Origin: Sinomonas terrae
GTDB taxonomy: Bacteria > Actinomycetota > Actinomycetes > Actinomycetales > Micrococcaceae
Length of the DNA stretch: 64,000 nucleotides
Direction: 5' to 3'
Assembly: GCF_022539255.1 (NCBI RefSeq)
Contig: NZ_JAKZBV010000002.1
Location: forward strand, 124,001 to 188,000
Part shown: piece after piece, positions 62,434 to 64,000 of the stretch
Layout of the letters: each line of letters starts with the position of its first letter
Position numbering within the stretch: position 1 is the first letter of the stretch
Notes under the pieces: generated by a model
Databases searched by the model: none
What the model saw: the letters and a program-made list of their open reading frames with translations, nothing else
Told to the model about the DNA's origin: nothing
Made by a program: the position numbers and the translations under genes

Positions 62434-63293
62434 AGCTCATGCGCATCGGAGCCGTCGGCTCGGAGAAGCCCGTCGTCCGCGTCGACGAAGAGAACTACGT
62501 CGACGTCTCCGACATCGTCGAGGACTTCGACGAGAAGTTCTTCGGATCCGAGGGCCTGGCGAGAATCAGGCCAGTCGTCGCCGAGCGGATAGCCTCCGGC
62601 CCCCTCTCGCGCTTCGAGGGCGAACGCATCGGCGCCCCGATCGTCCGCCCTCACCAGATCCTGTGCATCGGCCTGAACTTCAGCGACCACGCCGCGGAGA
62701 CCGGGCAGGCCGTCCCTTCGGAGCCGATCCTGTTCACGAAGTCCCCGAACACGCTGGTCGGGCCCAACGACCACGTGCGCATCCCCCGAGGGGCGACGAA
62801 GCCCGACTGGGAGGTCGAGCTCGGCATCGTCATCGGCAGGCGCACGAGCTATCTGGATTCCGCAGACGATGCCCGAGACGCCATCGCCGGCTTCGTCCTC
62901 GTGAACGACGTCAGCGAACGTGCATTCCAGATGGAGCGCGGGGGCCAGTGGGCGAAGGGAAAGTCGGCAGAGACCTTCAACCCCGCAGGGCCCTGGCTCG
63001 CCACCCCCGACGAGATCGACGACGTGCTCGGCCTCGGGATGTGGCTGGACGTCAACGGGATCCGCCGTCAGACCGGCTCGACGGCCACCATGATCTTCGA
63101 CCCCTACTACATCGTGCACCACCTCAGCCAGTTCCTGGTGCTCGAGCCCGGCGACCTGATCAACACCGGCACACCCCCCGGTGTGGGGATGGGCTTCACA
63201 CCGCCGATCTGGCTCCAGCCCGAAGACGTCATGGAGCTGGGGATCGACGGGCTCGGAACGCAGCGCCAGCGCGTCTTGGCCCCCCGCCCCTAG
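62430..63293 (+). CDS. Fumarylacetoacetate hydrolase-family enzyme
   Basis: A 287-residue FAH-superfamily protein. Typical parts are CIGLNFSDHAAETGQAVP, PILFTKSPNTLVGPND, the metal site WEVELGIVIGR (Glu residues), GFVLVNDVSERAFQ, GKSAETFNPAGPWL and INTGTPPGVGMGF. This set is close to acylpyruvate hydrolases and to 2,4-diketo-3-deoxy-L-fuconate hydrolases that finish non-phosphorylative sugar degradation. It is translationally coupled to the IclR gene. Confidence 0.88.
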   Translation: MKLMRIGAVGSEKPVVRVDEENYVDVSDIVEDFDEKFFGSEGLARIRPVVAERIASGPLSRFEGERIGAPIVRPHQILCIGLNFSDHAAETGQAVPSEPILFTKSPNTLVGPNDHVRIPRGATKPDWEVELGIVIGRRTSYLDSADDARDAIAGFVLVNDVSERAFQMERGGQWAKGKSAETFNPAGPWLATPDEIDDVLGLGMWLDVNGIRRQTGSTATMIFDPYYIVHHLSQFLVLEPGDLINTGTPPGVGMGFTPPIWLQPEDVMELGIDGLGTQRQRVLAPRP

Positions 63294-63792
63294 CATCCCC
63301 GGGCCCCTTCTGTTCGAAGGGGGACCAGCTCATGCAAAGCCTGCCGTCGGGCAGAGACCCGATCCCGTCCCGGCCCGCCCTGCTTGTGGGCAGGAGTTCC
63401 TCTTCCACCGCCGCAAGCCCCTGAAGAGCGGCCCAGACGAGATCCGAGGGCGGTGCCTTAAGTGGTTCAACGGCCCCCCGTGGCATACCGACCGCTTCTT
63501 GATGAGGGCAGCCCGATCGGACGGAAGATTGCCTGCAGCCACAGGGACGGCACCGATGCCGCACTCTCCGGCCACGGGCGGCTACGGCGTCCCCGGTGGC
63601 ACCTGCCGCCTCCACCATCAGATGCCGGTATCACGAAGACACTCTTCGAACTGGCCCCGTCTGGACCTTGAGGCACACGAGAAGCCCGGACGTCCCTGAT
63701 CTCGTGCGCGCTCCGGGGCCCTCCGAAGGGCCGAGGACAAGGCCTCAGCTCCGCGTGTACCTGACTGAATCGCATCACCGAGGAGACTCCGA
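63294..63792. other. 499-bp stretch without a recognisable gene
   Basis: No frame with recognisable family features is found. A promoter for the lactonase gene that follows is expected near the end. The sequence may hold degraded coding DNA. Confidence 0.35.
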
Positions 63793-64000
63793 TGAAGGCA
63801 AGCAAGGCGCAGCAGATTACGGATCCTGTTCACTGCCTCGCCGAAGGAATCGTCTGGGACAAGGCCGGAGAGCGCCTTTGGTGGGTGGACATCCCGAGGG
63901 GCGTGGTGTTCTCCTCACCATTCGACCGCGAAGGCCTTCGGCCCGAGCTGCACCTTGCACTCGATGGGCCGGTGGGAGCTGTAGTGCCGAATGCGGACGG
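63793..64000 (+). CDS. SMP-30/gluconolactonase-like protein, N-terminal part (runs off window)
   Basis: 69 codons are present, starting MKASKAQQITDPVHCLAEG. LAEGIVWDKAGERLWWVDIP is the standard first blade of the SMP-30/LRE lactonase propeller, where the Glu binds the metal. GGAG stands before the ATG at 63793. With the SDR and FAH-type enzymes it would give dehydrogenase, lactonase and hydrolase steps of a sugar-acid pathway (inference). Confidence 0.82.

Overview
The window is high-GC DNA from an actinobacterium, most likely a member of the Micrococcaceae (Arthrobacter/Sinomonas-like). This is inferred from the base composition, the b558-type succinate dehydrogenase anchor, actinobacterial DUF3040, DUF4193 and CtaF proteins, a BTAD-type regulator and a fused AniA-like copper nitrite reductase.

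Positions 1-8 kb hold core metabolism on the minus strand: the start of sdhA, sdhC, a three-gene E1alpha/E1beta/E2 pyruvate-dehydrogenase-type cluster without its own E3, and a large BTAD/TPR regulator. Positions 7.3-15.7 kb carry small stress-type proteins (cupin, Rieske, DUF3040, two YegP/DUF1508 proteins). Among them are four decayed genes (DUF4193, a pyridoxamine-oxidase-like protein, a DoxX-like membrane protein and an AhpD-like protein), one IS21 element, and three copies of a TTCTAC-N5-GTAGAA palindrome.

Positions 15.8-33.5 kb form a denitrification region. narK lies downstream of narGHJI on the minus strand. An IS21 insertion follows, then a divergent pair (a DUF2249 gene and an Fe-S-type regulator) leading into a polytopic membrane protein and an 862-residue membrane-cupredoxin-NirK fusion. 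Together these would take nitrate to nitrite to nitric oxide.

Positions 35.1-57.2 kb are the unusual part. A 7.37-kb arm (35111-42482) is repeated in inverted orientation at 45757-57171. The right copy has since been hit by an IS21 (6-bp target duplication) and an IS256-type element (9-bp target duplication). Each arm carries two complete sets of the same overlapping three-gene module: a tyrosine recombinase with all catalytic residues, a 113-residue HTH protein, and a roughly 510-residue protein with six CxxC motifs and a degenerate recombinase-like C-terminus. A third, truncated recombinase of the same family lies just outside, cut off near an ISL3 element. The mirror arms enclose a 3.27-kb cargo: a GNAT acetyltransferase and a tight three-gene operon (TIGR04255-like protein, HTH protein, unknown protein) that looks like a candidate defence or toxin-antitoxin unit. 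I regard this mirror element as the best candidate for an undescribed system.

Positions 59.7-64 kb return to chromosome-like genes: a GntR/FCD regulator, an SDR dehydrogenase, an IclR regulator, a fumarylacetoacetate-hydrolase-family enzyme and the start of an SMP-30/lactonase. They resemble a non-phosphorylative sugar-acid pathway. In the right arm (about 48.1-52.0 kb) many one-base indels against the intact left arm break genes. Almost all fall in homopolymers, so sequencing or assembly error is as likely as true decay there.
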